Assembly (NCBI RefSeq): GCF_028609865.1
Contig: NZ_CP063194.1
Span: 1,488,001-1,552,000 of the forward strand
Source of the DNA: Corynebacterium jeddahense
GTDB taxonomy: Bacteria > Actinomycetota > Actinomycetes > Mycobacteriales > Mycobacteriaceae
DNA: 64,000 nucleotides
Direction of reading: 5' to 3'
This document shows positions 10,076-18,177 of this stretch, one piece after another. A program made the translations under genes and the position numbers. The notes beneath the pieces were generated by a model. The model saw only the letters and a program-made list of their open reading frames with translations. It searched no databases and was not told the DNA's origin. Every line of letters starts with the position of its first letter. Position 1 is the first letter of the stretch.

Positions 10076-12113
10076 CGTTGTCCTCGCTGGGCTGGTCGTT
10101 GCGCTTCGAGGCCACCCACTCGGCGATGATGTCCACCGCCTTATCCACCGGCACGCCGTTGACCTGCGTGCCGTCGAGGAAACGGAAGCTCACCGCGTTC
10201 GCCTCCACGTCGCGTTCGCCGGCGAGGAGCATGAACGGCACCTTGCCGGTGGTGTGGGTGCGGATCTTCTTCTGCATGCGGTCGTCCGAGTGGTCCACCT
10301 CGGCGCGGATGCCGCGCTCGCGCAGCGCGGCCACGACGCCGTCGAGGTGGTCGCCGTACGCGTCCGCCACCGGGATGCCAACCACCTGGTGCGGCGCGAG
10401 CCACGCGGGGAAGGCGCCGGCGTAGTGCTCGAGCAGCACGCCGAAGAAGCGCTCGATCGAGCCGAACAGCGCGCGGTGGATCATCACCGGGCGCTTCTTC
10501 GAGCCGTCGGAGGCGGTGTAGGTGAGGTCAAAGCGCTCCGGCAGGTTGAAGTCGAGCTGCACGGTGGACATCTGCCAGGTGCGCCCGATCGCATCGCGGG
10601 CCTGCACGGAAATCTTCGGGCCATAGAAGGCCGCACCCGCCGGGTCCGGCACGAGCTCAAGGCCCGACTTCTTGGCCACGGATTCCAGAATCGCGGTGGA
10701 GCGCTCCCAGATCTCGTCGTCGCCGATGTACTTGTTCGGGTCCTTCGTGGACAGCTCCAGGTAGAAGTCGTCGAGGCCGTAGTCCTGCAGCAGGGAGATG
10801 ATGAACTCCAGCACGCTGGTCAGCTCGTCCTCGAGCTGGTCCTCGGTGCAGTAAATGTGCGCGTCGTCCTGCGTGAAGCCGCGGGCTCGGGTGAGGCCGT
10901 GGACCACGCCGGACTTCTCGTAGCGGTAGACGGTGCCGAACTCGAACAAGCGCAGCGGCAGCTCGCGGTAGGAGCGCCCGCGCGAATCGAAGATGAGGTT
11001 GTGCATCGGGCAGTTCATCGGCTTGGTGTAGTAGTCGACCGGCTGCTTGGTCACGTTGCCGTCCTCGTCGACCTCCCCGTCCAGCTTCATCGGCGGGAAC
11101 ATGCCGTCGGCGTACCAGTCGAGGTGGCCGGACTTCTTGAACAGGTCGCCCTTGGTCACGTGCGGAGTGTTCACGAACGAGTAGCCGGCGGCCAGGTGGC
11201 GCTCGCGGGAGTGCTGCTCCATGGTCATGCGCACGATGCCGCCGTCCGGGTGGAACACCGGCAGGCCGGAGCCGACCTCGTCCGGGAAGGAGAACAGGTC
11301 GAGCTCGTTGCCCAGGCGGCGGTGGTCGCGCTTTTCCGCCTCCTCAAGCATGGTGAGGTGCTCGTCGAGCTTTTCCTTCGACTCCCACGCGGTGCCGTAG
11401 ACGCGCTGCAGGCCCGCGTTGTTCTGGTCGCCGCGCCAGTAGGCGGCGGACGAGCGGGTCAGCGCGAAGGCGGGGATGTACTTCGTGGTGGGCACGTGGG
11501 GGCCGCGGCACAGGTCGTGCCACTCCACCTCGTCGGTGCGCGGGTTGACGTTGTCGTAGTGCGTCAGCTCGCCGGCGCCCACCTCGGTCGCCTCGTCCGA
11601 ATCCGGGTCGACGTTGCCCTTGTCGTTGATGAGCTCGAGCTTGTACGGCTCGTCCTTGAGGTCCTCGGCGGCCTCCTCCGGCGAGGCGTAGACGCCGCGG
11701 ACGAACTTCTGGCCAGACTTGATGATCTTCTTCATCCGCTTCTCAAGCGTCTTCAGATCCTCGGGCGTGAACGGCTCGGCGACGTCGAAGTCGTAGTAGA
11801 ACCCGTCGTTGATCGCGGGGCCGATGCCCAGTTTCGTGCCGGGGAACTCGACCTGCACGGCCTGGGCGAGCACGTGGGCGCAGGAGTGGCGGATCACGGA
11901 GCGGCCGAGCTCGGTGTTTGCGGGCACGGGCATGAACGTCGCCGTCTCATCGGGCACGTGCGAGAGGTCCTTGAGGTTGCCCGCTTCGTCCTGGACGCAG
12001 ACGATCGCGTCCTCCCCCTTGTTCGGCAGGTTCAGCTCCCGCATGGCGGCGCCCACGGCGGTGCCGGCGGGAACCGTAAACGGTGCGAACTCGACTGCTG
12101 CTTCGGTAGACAT
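10056..12113 (-). CDS. thrS: Threonyl-tRNA synthetase
   Basis: Charges tRNA-Thr; 685 residues, full length. The N-terminal TGS domain ([15 protein letters not shown]), the editing domain with [12 protein letters not shown], the class II core with zinc-ligand region [12 protein letters not shown], motif 2 region [19 protein letters not shown] and the C-terminal anticodon-binding domain are all present. AAGGAGCG precedes the ATG at 12113. The leader contains a strong hairpin but no recognisable T-box. Confidence 0.97.
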   Translation of the reverse strand: MSTEAAVEFAPFTVPAGTAVGAAMRELNLPNKGEDAIVCVQDEAGNLKDLSHVPDETATFMPVPANTELGRSVIRHSCAHVLAQAVQVEFPGTKLGIGPAINDGFYYDFDVAEPFTPEDLKTLEKRMKKIIKSGQKFVRGVYASPEEAAEDLKDEPYKLELINDKGNVDPDSDEATEVGAGELTHYDNVNPRTDEVEWHDLCRGPHVPTTKYIPAFALTRSSAAYWRGDQNNAGLQRVYGTAWESKEKLDEHLTMLEEAEKRDHRRLGNELDLFSFPDEVGSGLPVFHPDGGIVRMTMEQHSRERHLAAGYSFVNTPHVTKGDLFKKSGHLDWYADGMFPPMKLDGEVDEDGNVTKQPVDYYTKPMNCPMHNLIFDSRGRSYRELPLRLFEFGTVYRYEKSGVVHGLTRARGFTQDDAHIYCTEDQLEDELTSVLEFIISLLQDYGLDDFYLELSTKDPNKYIGDDEIWERSTAILESVAKKSGLELVPDPAGAAFYGPKISVQARDAIGRTWQMSTVQLDFNLPERFDLTYTASDGSKKRPVMIHRALFGSIERFFGVLLEHYAGAFPAWLAPHQVVGIPVADAYGDHLDGVVAALRERGIRAEVDHSDDRMQKKIRTHTTGKVPFMLLAGERDVEANAVSFRFLDGTQVNGVPVDKAVDIIAEWVASKRNDQPSEDNVAALGQ

Positions 12114-12141
12114 ATCTGTCGTGCGCTCCTTTGCGCGTCAT

Positions 12142-12170
12142 TGGGCTGCGTCATACCTGGACGCAGCCCA
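12142..12170 (-). terminator. Strong 11-bp hairpin between efeB and thrS
   Basis: TGGGCTGCGTC (12142-12152) pairs perfectly with GACGCAGCCCA (12160-12170) over a 7-nt loop. No U-tract follows on either strand. It may end the efeB transcript or be a structured leader of thrS; the sequence does not decide. Confidence 0.5.
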
Positions 12171-12223
12171 TCGTGCTGTTCACTGTCCCGACGGCGCACT
12201 TGGCGCGCCGGACCCCAAGAATC

Positions 12224-13492
12224 CTACCCCCGGCCGCCCGCCAGCACCGTCTCACCCCAGTAGGCGTCGCCGCCGCCGCGCTCCTGCGACGCGCCCGGCT
12301 GTGCAGTGCCCGGCTGTGCAGTGCCCGGCGGCAGCCAGTACACCGCCGAGCCGATATGCGTGGTCCACTCGTTGAGCCGGTCCGCCTCCATGAGCCGTCG
12401 CAGTACCGGGGTGAACTGCGCTTCCGGGTCCTTCTGGTACGCAAGGAAGATCAGCCCCGCGTCCGACAGCGACTCCGACCCCGGCGCCGGGGGCAGGTTG
12501 TAGTTGTACGGCCGGCGAAGGAAGCGCTGCTCCGGGTGGTCCGCGGGCGGCATCGCGCGGGCCATGTGCGAGTTCGGGTCGATGACGGGCAGGCCGAACT
12601 CGTCGCGCGCGGACAGGTCGGGCGCGTCGTGCTCGTCGTGGCCGGTGAGCGGGGCACCGTCGTCAAGCCGGCGCCCCACGACCTGCTCGCGCGACGCGCG
12701 GTCGAGCCGCTCCCACCCGTCGAGATCCATCGCGATGCGGCGCACGACGAGCGAGGACGACCCGTCCGGGTTGAACACCTGCTGCGCGAAGTCGTCGTCG
12801 GTGCTGGGGTTGACGGTGCCGTCCACCTGCCCGAAAAGGTTGCGCGGGGTGCGGCCCTTCGGGATAGAGCCGTAGGCGTTCATGAACCCCTGCTGCAGCC
12901 AGGCGATCCGCGCGTAGTCCACACCCGCGCGCGTCATGTGGCGCAGGGCCCACGCGCACATCACCGGGTCGTCGGCGCAGATCTGCAGCACGAGGTCGCT
13001 CTGGCCCCACTCCGGGCGCAGCGCGTCGCGGCGCATCGCCGGGATGCCGCCGAGCCAGGCGGGCGCGGCGTCGGGGGCGGCGAGGGCGAACACGCGCGGG
13101 CCGAAGCCGCAGGTGATGGTGAGGTTCGCGGGCCACTCCACCATCTCCGGCTCGAGGCTGGACAGCGGGTTGCGCCCGGACGCGAGGGCGCGAGCGTCCT
13201 CCGTCCACAGCCGCATGAGCCGCCGCACGCCCGCGGCGTCCACACCGTCGCGCAGGTTGAAGGCGGCGAGGTTGAGGTGCGCCTGGGTCGGCGTGCGGAT
13301 GCCGGCCTGCGTCGCGCCGTCGAACGCGACGGCGGCCCCGGTGAGCGGCTCGTTGTTCGGCGCGGAGTTGCTCTCCTCGCCCGCGGGCGCGTCGTCGCAG
13401 CCCGCGAGCAGCATGCTTGTCCACGCCGCCCCGGCCGCCCCGGCCGCCCCTGCAGCCCCAGCCAAAAACCCCCGCCGGCTCACGCCCGGCAT
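12224..13492 (-). CDS. efeB: Tat-exported DyP-type peroxidase (EfeB-like)
   Basis: Haem-dependent dye-decolorising peroxidase, exported folded; EfeB proteins have been proposed to recover iron from haem. 422 residues. The twin-arginine signal is SRRGFLAGAAG, followed by a hydrophobic stretch and a lipobox-like LLAGC, so it may be lipid-anchored. The DyP G-x2-D-G motif is in FGQVDGTVNPS, and a probable proximal His lies in NSHMARAMPP ahead of FLRRPYNYN. GGAGGGCGA precedes the ATG. It follows the copper genes pcuA/copC in the same direction, 12 nt downstream, suggesting a joint metal-handling operon. efeO/efeU are not nearby. Confidence 0.88.
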   Translation of the reverse strand: MPGVSRRGFLAGAAGAAGAAGAAWTSMLLAGCDDAPAGEESNSAPNNEPLTGAAVAFDGATQAGIRTPTQAHLNLAAFNLRDGVDAAGVRRLMRLWTEDARALASGRNPLSSLEPEMVEWPANLTITCGFGPRVFALAAPDAAPAWLGGIPAMRRDALRPEWGQSDLVLQICADDPVMCAWALRHMTRAGVDYARIAWLQQGFMNAYGSIPKGRTPRNLFGQVDGTVNPSTDDDFAQQVFNPDGSSSLVVRRIAMDLDGWERLDRASREQVVGRRLDDGAPLTGHDEHDAPDLSARDEFGLPVIDPNSHMARAMPPADHPEQRFLRRPYNYNLPPAPGSESLSDAGLIFLAYQKDPEAQFTPVLRRLMEADRLNEWTTHIGSAVYWLPPGTAQPGTAQPGASQERGGGDAYWGETVLAGGRG

Positions 13493-13504
13493 GGCCTCGC
13501 CCTC

Positions 13505-14113
13505 CTAGTGGTTGTGCTCTGCGTGGGCGGCGTGATCCGCGTGATCCGCCTGGTCGCCGTAGTCCTCATCGCCGGGCAGCATCGTGCGCACGGCGACGTC
13601 CGGGATCGACACGGTGGAGCCGCCGTCGAGCAGGAGCGTGAGGTCGACGGTGTCGCCGGCCTCGATCGCGGGGGCGTAGTTGAGCACCATGAAGTGGTCG
13701 CCGCCGGGGATGAGTTGGTGCCCGCCGCCGGCGGGGATGTCGAAGCCGCCCGCCTTCTCCTGCATCTTGCCGTCGACGACCTCGTGGATCTGGTACGTCG
13801 CGTCGCTGAGAGAGGTGGTGAAACCGACGACGGTGATGTCGTGATCCGTAGTGTTGCGCAGGTTGCCAAAGATGGCGGTCATGTCGCTGCCGTCGGGCGC
13901 GTCGCTCGCGGCCTTGGCGCGCACCGTGCCCTCGTCGAGAACCACGTCTCCCTCGCCCACCTCGCCCGGGGAATTGCCGGTGGCGGGCTGGGTCTTTTCG
14001 GCCGACATCGACGGCGTCGTGGCCACGGCGTCCTCGTCGGCGGTGTCGGAGCACGCGGCGAGCGCGAGGGCGGCGAGGCACGCGACAGCGGCGGCGGTCA
14101 TTCGGTTGTGCAT
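13505..14113 (-). CDS. Exported copper chaperone, PCu(A)C family
   Basis: Extracytoplasmic Cu(I) carrier that typically helps metallate cytochrome oxidase. 202 residues: N-terminal signal peptide with lipobox ALAACSD (lipoprotein), then the PCu(A)C domain with the ligand pattern H-x-M spaced over YQIHEVVDGKMQEKAGG and GGDHFMVLNYAP. The C-terminus is His/Asp-rich (HADHAAHAEHNH), a further metal-binding tail. It sits between copC and the DyP gene. Confidence 0.88.
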   Translation of the reverse strand: MHNRMTAAAVACLAALALAACSDTADEDAVATTPSMSAEKTQPATGNSPGEVGEGDVVLDEGTVRAKAASDAPDGSDMTAIFGNLRNTTDHDITVVGFTTSLSDATYQIHEVVDGKMQEKAGGFDIPAGGGHQLIPGGDHFMVLNYAPAIEAGDTVDLTLLLDGGSTVSIPDVAVRTMLPGDEDYGDQADHADHAAHAEHNH

Positions 14114-14122
14114 GGGTACTCC

Positions 14123-14725
14123 CTAGAGGTCTGCGGATCCGGTGGTGTCAAGGCGCTTCACACGACGGTACTTCACCAGCGCCGCGACAAGCGCGCCGAG
14201 CACCACAAGCACGCCGGCCAGGCTGAGCAGCACCTTCGCCCAGGTACTCATGCCCTCCTCGCGCACCTTCGTTTCACCGTCGGAGGCGCGCTCGCTTGTC
14301 GACGTACCTTCGGCCCCCTCCCCGGATGTGTCCCCGGACGCGTACTCGAACGTGGTCATCCCCTTCGTGGAATGCCCGTCCGAGGAGACGATCTGGAACC
14401 CCACCTTGTACTCGCCAGGCTCCGGGTGGAGGTCGTCAGGCAGGTCGAGCGTGACATCGCGGCCCTGCACGGTGGGCTCGCCGGAGTAGAGCACCTCGGA
14501 CTGGCCGTCCACCTCGCGCGAGAGCGCCACGGTGTTGAAGCCGTCCTGGATCTCGCCGGAAAACTCGAGCTCGATGGCGCGCGGGAACTCGCTGACCACG
14601 CTGCCGTCTTTCGGGTTCGAGCCGATGACGGAGTCGTGCGCGAACGCGGGGGCGGGCATAAGGGCCACGACGGCCACCACCGCGGCCGCCGCTCCCCCGC
14701 GTCGGGCCAGTGCCGGCATGTGCAT
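14123..14725 (-). CDS. copC: CopC domain copper-resistance membrane protein
   Basis: 200 residues from the ATG at 14725 (GGAGGCGCT upstream). Signal peptide ending PAFAHDSVIGSNP: the His directly after the cleavage site is the classic N-terminal Cu ligand of CopC. The beta-sandwich follows (VSSDGHSTKGMTTFEY), then a Ser/Thr/Glu linker and one C-terminal membrane helix (VLLSLAGVLVVLGALVAALV) with a basic end. It heads a three-gene operon with PCu(A)C and the DyP peroxidase. A -10-like TACACT (minus strand, 14763-14768) and an inverted repeat TGCGT-GTA-ACGCA lie in the leader. Confidence 0.88.
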   Translation of the reverse strand: MHMPALARRGGAAAAVVAVVALMPAPAFAHDSVIGSNPKDGSVVSEFPRAIELEFSGEIQDGFNTVALSREVDGQSEVLYSGEPTVQGRDVTLDLPDDLHPEPGEYKVGFQIVSSDGHSTKGMTTFEYASGDTSGEGAEGTSTSERASDGETKVREEGMSTWAKVLLSLAGVLVVLGALVAALVKYRRVKRLDTTGSADL

Positions 14726-14835
14726 AGCGCCTCCTTGCGTGAAACTGCGTGTAACGCACCACAGTGTAGTTCGCGCGCTCCGCGGGAGGAAACTCCCACG
14801 CCAGCCCCATGCGCCGCAGCTGCGCGGGGTGGGAA

Positions 14836-14866
14836 AAGCAAAAAACCGCCTGTTGCCAGGCGGTTT
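14836..14866 (-). terminator. Rho-independent terminator of tRNA-Val(CAC)
   Basis: AAACCGCCTG (14843-14852), loop TTGC, CAGGCGGTTT (14857-14866); on the minus strand a T-run follows. It lies 6 nt after the tRNA gene. Confidence 0.85.
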
Positions 14867-14872
14867 GTCGTG

Positions 14873-14944
14873 TGGTCCTAGCTGGGATCGAACCAGCGAC
14901 CTTTCCGGTGTGAACGGAACGCTCTTCCACTGAGCCATAGGACC
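14873..14944 (-). tRNA. tRNA-Val (anticodon CAC)
   Basis: A complete cloverleaf on the minus strand: acceptor GGTCCTA/TAGGACC, D-arm GCTCAGTGGAAGAGC, anticodon loop TTCACAC, T-arm GCTGGTTCGATCCCAGC, discriminator A. CCA is not encoded. It is transcribed divergently from the other six tRNA genes. Confidence 0.95.
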
Positions 14945-15190
14945 GAACGAGTTGGTAGATTACACGCTGGTGGGCGAACCAACGAATCCCCAGCTCACAG
15001 GCTTCTCGACGGCGGGCCGGAGGTGGGGACGTCGATACGCAATGCCCTGCTTGAAAATCACACCGGTGCAATTCCACTTCGGCGCTCTTCGACGGCGCCG
15101 GGGCGCGCGTTGAACAGCGGATTTGGAACGTCGAGCGCAATGCGGATAAGGTTTGTTCTCGCACTCGGCGCGAACAGTGCCGGAGCGCAT
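14945..15190. other. Intergenic region between divergent tRNA units
   Basis: No credible gene. It holds one copy of the recurrent decamer GTCGATACGC (15031-15040) with no hairpin beside it, and a probable promoter for the rightward tRNA cluster. Confidence 0.6.
15123..15152 (+). promoter_or_regulatory. Promoter of the tRNA Gly-Val-Gly-Cys-Val-Gly cluster
   Basis: TTGGAA (15123-15128), 18-nt spacer, TAAGGT (15147-15152), about 39 bp before the first tRNA. Confidence 0.5.
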
Positions 15191-15266
15191 GCGGATGTAG
15201 CGCAGTTGGTAGCGCATCACCTTGCCAAGGTGAGGGTCGCGAGTTCGAGTCTCGTCATCCGCTCCA
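15191..15266 (+). tRNA. tRNA-Gly (GCC), copy 1
   Basis: Acceptor GCGGATG/CATCCGC, anticodon loop TTGCCAA, T-arm GCGAGTTCGAGTCTCGT, discriminator T, CCA encoded (15264-15266). Identical to two further copies. Confidence 0.96.
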
Positions 15267-15286
15267 GTTCCCTTGCGGAACGTCGA

Positions 15287-15358
15287 GCGCGATTAGCTCA
15301 GCGGGAGAGCGCTTCCCTGACACGGAAGAGGTCACTGGTTCAATCCCAGTATCGCGCA
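15287..15358 (+). tRNA. tRNA-Val (GAC), copy 1
   Basis: Acceptor GCGCGAT/ATCGCGC fully paired, anticodon loop CTGACAC, T-arm CTGGTTCAATCCCAG, discriminator A. CCA is not encoded (followed by CAG). Confidence 0.95.
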
Positions 15359-15390
15359 CAGAGGGTGTTGCCCTCGCGAACTGAATACAT

Positions 15391-15466
15391 GCGGATGTAG
15401 CGCAGTTGGTAGCGCATCACCTTGCCAAGGTGAGGGTCGCGAGTTCGAGTCTCGTCATCCGCTCCA
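15391..15466 (+). tRNA. tRNA-Gly (GCC), copy 2
   Basis: Sequence identical to copy 1 including the encoded CCA. Confidence 0.96.
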
Positions 15467-15507
15467 AGTACTTCGGAGCACACCGAATACTTCGGAGGTA
15501 ACTCCAC

Positions 15508-15581
15508 GGTGGATTGGTCGAGTGGTTAGGCAACGGTCTGCAAAACCGTGTACACGGGTTCGATTCCCGTATCCACCTCCA
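15508..15581 (+). tRNA. tRNA-Cys (GCA)
   Basis: Acceptor GGTGGAT/ATCCACC, anticodon loop CTGCAAA, T-arm ACGGGTTCGATTCCCGT, discriminator T, CCA encoded (15579-15581). Confidence 0.95.
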
Positions 15582-15597
15582 AGCTGTCACCAGCCTT

Positions 15598-15672
15598 GCG
15601 CGTTTAGCTCAGCGGGAGAGCGCTTCCCTGACACGGAAGAGGTCACTGGTTCAATCCCAGTATCGCGCACCA
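15598..15672 (+). tRNA. tRNA-Val (GAC), copy 2, with acceptor mismatch
   Basis: As copy 1 except that base 6 is T instead of A, leaving a T-T (U-U) mismatch at 6:67 of the acceptor stem, and that CCA is encoded (15670-15672). Confidence 0.93.
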
Positions 15673-15694
15673 GGATCCCCCCCCCCGGATCCCC
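15673..15694. repeat. C10 homopolymer flanked by GGATCCCC direct repeats
   Basis: GGAT, ten C (15677-15686), GGATCCCC, between tRNA-Val copy 2 and tRNA-Gly copy 3. It is prone to slippage and sequencing error. Confidence 0.7.
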
Positions 15695-15716
15695 TGTGCG
15701 GGCGTACGCCCGCGCT

Positions 15717-15792
15717 GCGGATGTAGCGCAGTTGGTAGCGCATCACCTTGCCAAGGTGAGGGTCGCGAGTTCGAGTCTCGTCATCCGCTCCA
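15717..15792 (+). tRNA. tRNA-Gly (GCC), copy 3
   Basis: Identical to copies 1 and 2 including the encoded CCA (15790-15792). Confidence 0.96.
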
Positions 15793-15807
15793 CCTCAGCT
15801 CCGTCGC

Positions 15808-15833
15808 CCCCGTTCCCGGTGCGGCGGGGTTTT
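15808..15833 (+). terminator. Terminator of the tRNA cluster
   Basis: CCCCG (15808-15812) pairs with CGGGG (15825-15829), then TTTT, 15 nt after the last CCA. Confidence 0.6.
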
Positions 15834-16803
15834 AGCGTTGCTCGCCCCGCAGGCGCTCTAGGTACAGCCGCGCCACCGTGAACTCCAGGTCCTCGTCGAG
15901 CGGCGAGGAGTAGGTCCGCTCCCCGAAGTCGGCGGCCAACCGGCGCCGGGCCGCGGCGACGACGTCGCCGACGACGCCCGAGGACACCTGCATCGGGTTC
16001 TTCCCCGCGTTCGCGACGTCTGCGGGTACGCCGCGCTCCACCGCCAGCTCGCGGAACAGCAGCTTGTCGGACTCCTCCCCGTCCCGCTGGAACAGCGCCG
16101 GGTCGCACCCCTGCGCGAGCTCGACCGCGGCGTGGGTCTGCCAGACCTGGATGTGGCGCTCGGGCTGCGGGATGAGCCGTTCGTAGAAGTCGGGGATGAA
16201 CCGGCGGCGGGTGAAGTTGCGGGACACGTTCGCGCGCAGTGCCTCGTCCCACGCCGCCGCGAGACGCTCCCCTGCTCGCGGCTGAATGCGTTTGCCGCCC
16301 ATGAACAACGCGTCCGCGCCGGCGCCGGACAGCAGCGCGCCGTCCGCGCCACGTTCCCGCGCCGCGCGGTCGACGGCCACGAGCACGACGCCCGCGGCGA
16401 TCTCCCACGGCTCCGGGTACGCCAGGGCACGCACCGTGCCGGCGAGCAGCGCGTCGAACTCCTCAACGTCGGGTTGGACGACGCAGTGCTCGAACCCGTA
16501 CAGCGCGGCGACGCGCGACGCCCGCTCGAGCTCCTCGTCCGCGTCGCCGCTGCTGTACGTCACGGCGAGCGCGGCGGGGGCGATGTCCGCAAGGTAGCTC
16601 GCGATGAGGATCGAGTCGATGCCTCCGGACAGCTGCAGGACGGGGCGGCCGGGCCAGCGCTCGACGGCCGCGGCGAGTCGTTGCCGAAGGTAGGCGTCGA
16701 TACGCTGCATCGCCTCTGCGGCGTCTGCAATGTCGTGGGAACCCGGCGCGAGGACGCGCTCGTCGGCGACGAACTCGGCGGGTGTGGCGTTGACGGCGTA
16801 CAT
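15832..16803 (-). CDS. Stand-alone asparagine-synthetase-type (AsnB C-terminal) domain protein
   Basis: 323 residues. The PP-loop SGGIDS (59-64) marks an ATP-pyrophosphatase of the AsnB/beta-lactam-synthetase class, which adenylates a carboxylate so that an amine can attack it. The N-terminal glutaminase domain of AsnB is absent: only about 58 residues precede the PP-loop and there is no N-terminal Cys2. The second active-site block reads SGAGADALF (about 159-167) where AsnB has SG(D/E)GADELF, so two acidic residues are replaced by Ala while the central Asp stays. Ammonia-dependent asparagine synthesis is thus doubtful; an amide-forming modification of another substrate is possible. It starts 3 nt after the stop of the frameshifted membrane-protein gene. 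Function not recognised. Confidence 0.75.
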   Translation of the reverse strand: MYAVNATPAEFVADERVLAPGSHDIADAAEAMQRIDAYLRQRLAAAVERWPGRPVLQLSGGIDSILIASYLADIAPAALAVTYSSGDADEELERASRVAALYGFEHCVVQPDVEEFDALLAGTVRALAYPEPWEIAAGVVLVAVDRAARERGADGALLSGAGADALFMGGKRIQPRAGERLAAAWDEALRANVSRNFTRRRFIPDFYERLIPQPERHIQVWQTHAAVELAQGCDPALFQRDGEESDKLLFRELAVERGVPADVANAGKNPMQVSSGVVGDVVAAARRRLAADFGERTYSSPLDEDLEFTVARLYLERLRGEQR

Positions 16804-16806
16804 GCG

Positions 16807-18143
16807 CTACTCCCCTGTCGGCTCGCTCGGGCCGGACAGCAACGGCGCGAATTGGTAGTTGGAGCGCCTGAGGCGGGCGACGTCGTGCTCGAGCTCGTCG
16901 ATGCGCTCCTGCATCGCCGCCGTCTTGCTCGGCCTGCGCAGCGAGAACCGCTGTGCGCGGGTGCGCACCTCCTCCTGCCCGGTGCGGTCGTCGCGCACGC
17001 GGAAGACCGTGTTGCGCACGAGGAGGAAGAAGCCGACCATGACCACCGCCATGAGGACGATGAGGCCGACGCGCTCGGCGGTGGAGATGCCCTGGATCCC
17101 CAGGACGCTGATGTTGGTGATCAACAGCCCCATGAGCGCTGCGAAGAGCGAGAGCACCTCGACGGACTTCCACACGAGCTTGTTCGATTCCGCCTCGAGC
17201 TGGCGCGAGAGCTCGAGGACCTTCGCGTCGACGTTGGCCACCTGCTGCTCCACCGCGCTGCGAATCGCGGTCTGCACCTGCCATTCGGTGGACACGAGCA
17301 GGCGGTAGTTTTTGTACTCCTCGTGGAGCCACAGCTGCTGCGGGTCGAGCACCCGGATCGCCATGTCGAGGGACTCCACCGCGCGCCGGTAGCAGTAGTT
17401 TTGGTCCTCGAGCAGGGTGGGGTCCGCATCAAGGCTCAGCTCGAGCTCTGGCGTCTCGACGACGGCCGAGCCGGGTTCGACGTCCCACTGCGTCGCGGCC
17501 GCGATGCGGCGGTACGCCTCGCCCATCCGGTAGTAGGCGTTGCCGTCCTTCGGGTCGGACTTCACTAGGGATTCCGCGAGGATGAGCATCTCCACCCCGT
17601 AGTAGCGGAACGGGAACAGCCACATGCCGTGCAGTAGGAGGTGGCGCAGCTTAATGGGCACGCGGTCGAGATCCCGGGCGACGTTGGAGGCGGCGTCGAG
17701 CTCGAGGCCGATGGAGGCGAACAGCGCCGCGGCGCTGACGCGCTTGCCCGAGCTGAGCTGGGCGAAGGTGAGGTAGATGCCGTTGAGGTCGTACGGCCCG
17801 ACCTGGAGCGGCGCGTCGTCGGCGCGGCTGAGGATTTCGTAGATGCCCTCGTAGTTGAAATCGAAGCGGTACAGCTGTAGCTCGATGAGCGCGGTGGTGA
17901 GATACGGCAGGTGCGGTTTGCCGATGCTGCCGTGGCGGCGGCGGCTTCCTCGGCGAAGACCGCGTCCGCGAGCGCAACGAGGCTGTCCTTCCACGCCTGC
18001 GCGACGTCGCCGTCTGTGCCGTCCCCACCGGCGCCGTCGAACAGCATCGCGTACAGCTCGGATTGGTCGGCGTCCGAGGTCCATCCCTCCCGCGCGACGG
18101 TTGCGGCTGCCGCGATGTCGAAGGCGTTTCCTGTAGGTTCCAC
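16807..18143 (-). pseudogene. Membrane protein of unknown function, frameshifted near 17930
   Basis: Coding potential runs in one frame from the GTG at 18143 (AAGGGG upstream) to about residue 77 (AVFAEEAAAATAA), then continues in another frame from IGKPHLPYLTTALIELQLYRF to the stop at 16807. A missing base near the GCC-repeat at about 17925-17945 explains this; joined, the product is about 445 residues. Visible parts: helical N-terminal region with a TPR-like stretch (GNAYYRMGEAYRRIAAATQWD), two membrane helices (SLFAALMGLLITNISVLG and VGLIVLMAVVMVGFFLLV) and a coiled-coil tail (MQERIDELEHDVARLRRS). It may be a true pseudogene, a sequencing error or, less likely, a programmed -1 frameshift. 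It is paired with the AsnB-like gene. Confidence 0.7.
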
Positions 18144-18177
18144 AACATCCCCTTCACAAGACTGAAAGTTCAGTGTA

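Noticed and set aside
12114..12223. T-box riboswitch upstream of thrS
   Set aside because: The 110-bp leader has one strong hairpin but no T-box core sequence or specifier loop that I can recognise.
12131..14881. Plus-strand open frame of about 900 codons opposite efeB, PCu(A)C and copC
   Set aside because: Composition is that of an antisense shadow (His/Val/Arg-rich) and the minus-strand genes have signal peptides and catalytic motifs.
15023..15881. Short plus-strand open frames across the tRNA cluster with repeated peptides such as DVAQLVAHHLAKVRV
   Set aside because: They are translations of tRNA genes; the repeats come from identical tRNA copies, not from protein repeats.
17920..17945. 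Programmed -1 ribosomal frameshift in the membrane-protein gene
   Set aside because: No heptameric slippery sequence or downstream pseudoknot is evident; mutation or sequencing error is simpler. Kept only as an alternative.
15832..18143. Lasso-peptide biosynthetic cluster
   Set aside because: The AsnB-like protein could suggest a lasso cyclase, but there is no leader-peptide protease, RiPP recognition element or precursor peptide nearby, and the glutaminase-like N-terminal domain of lasso cyclases is absent.
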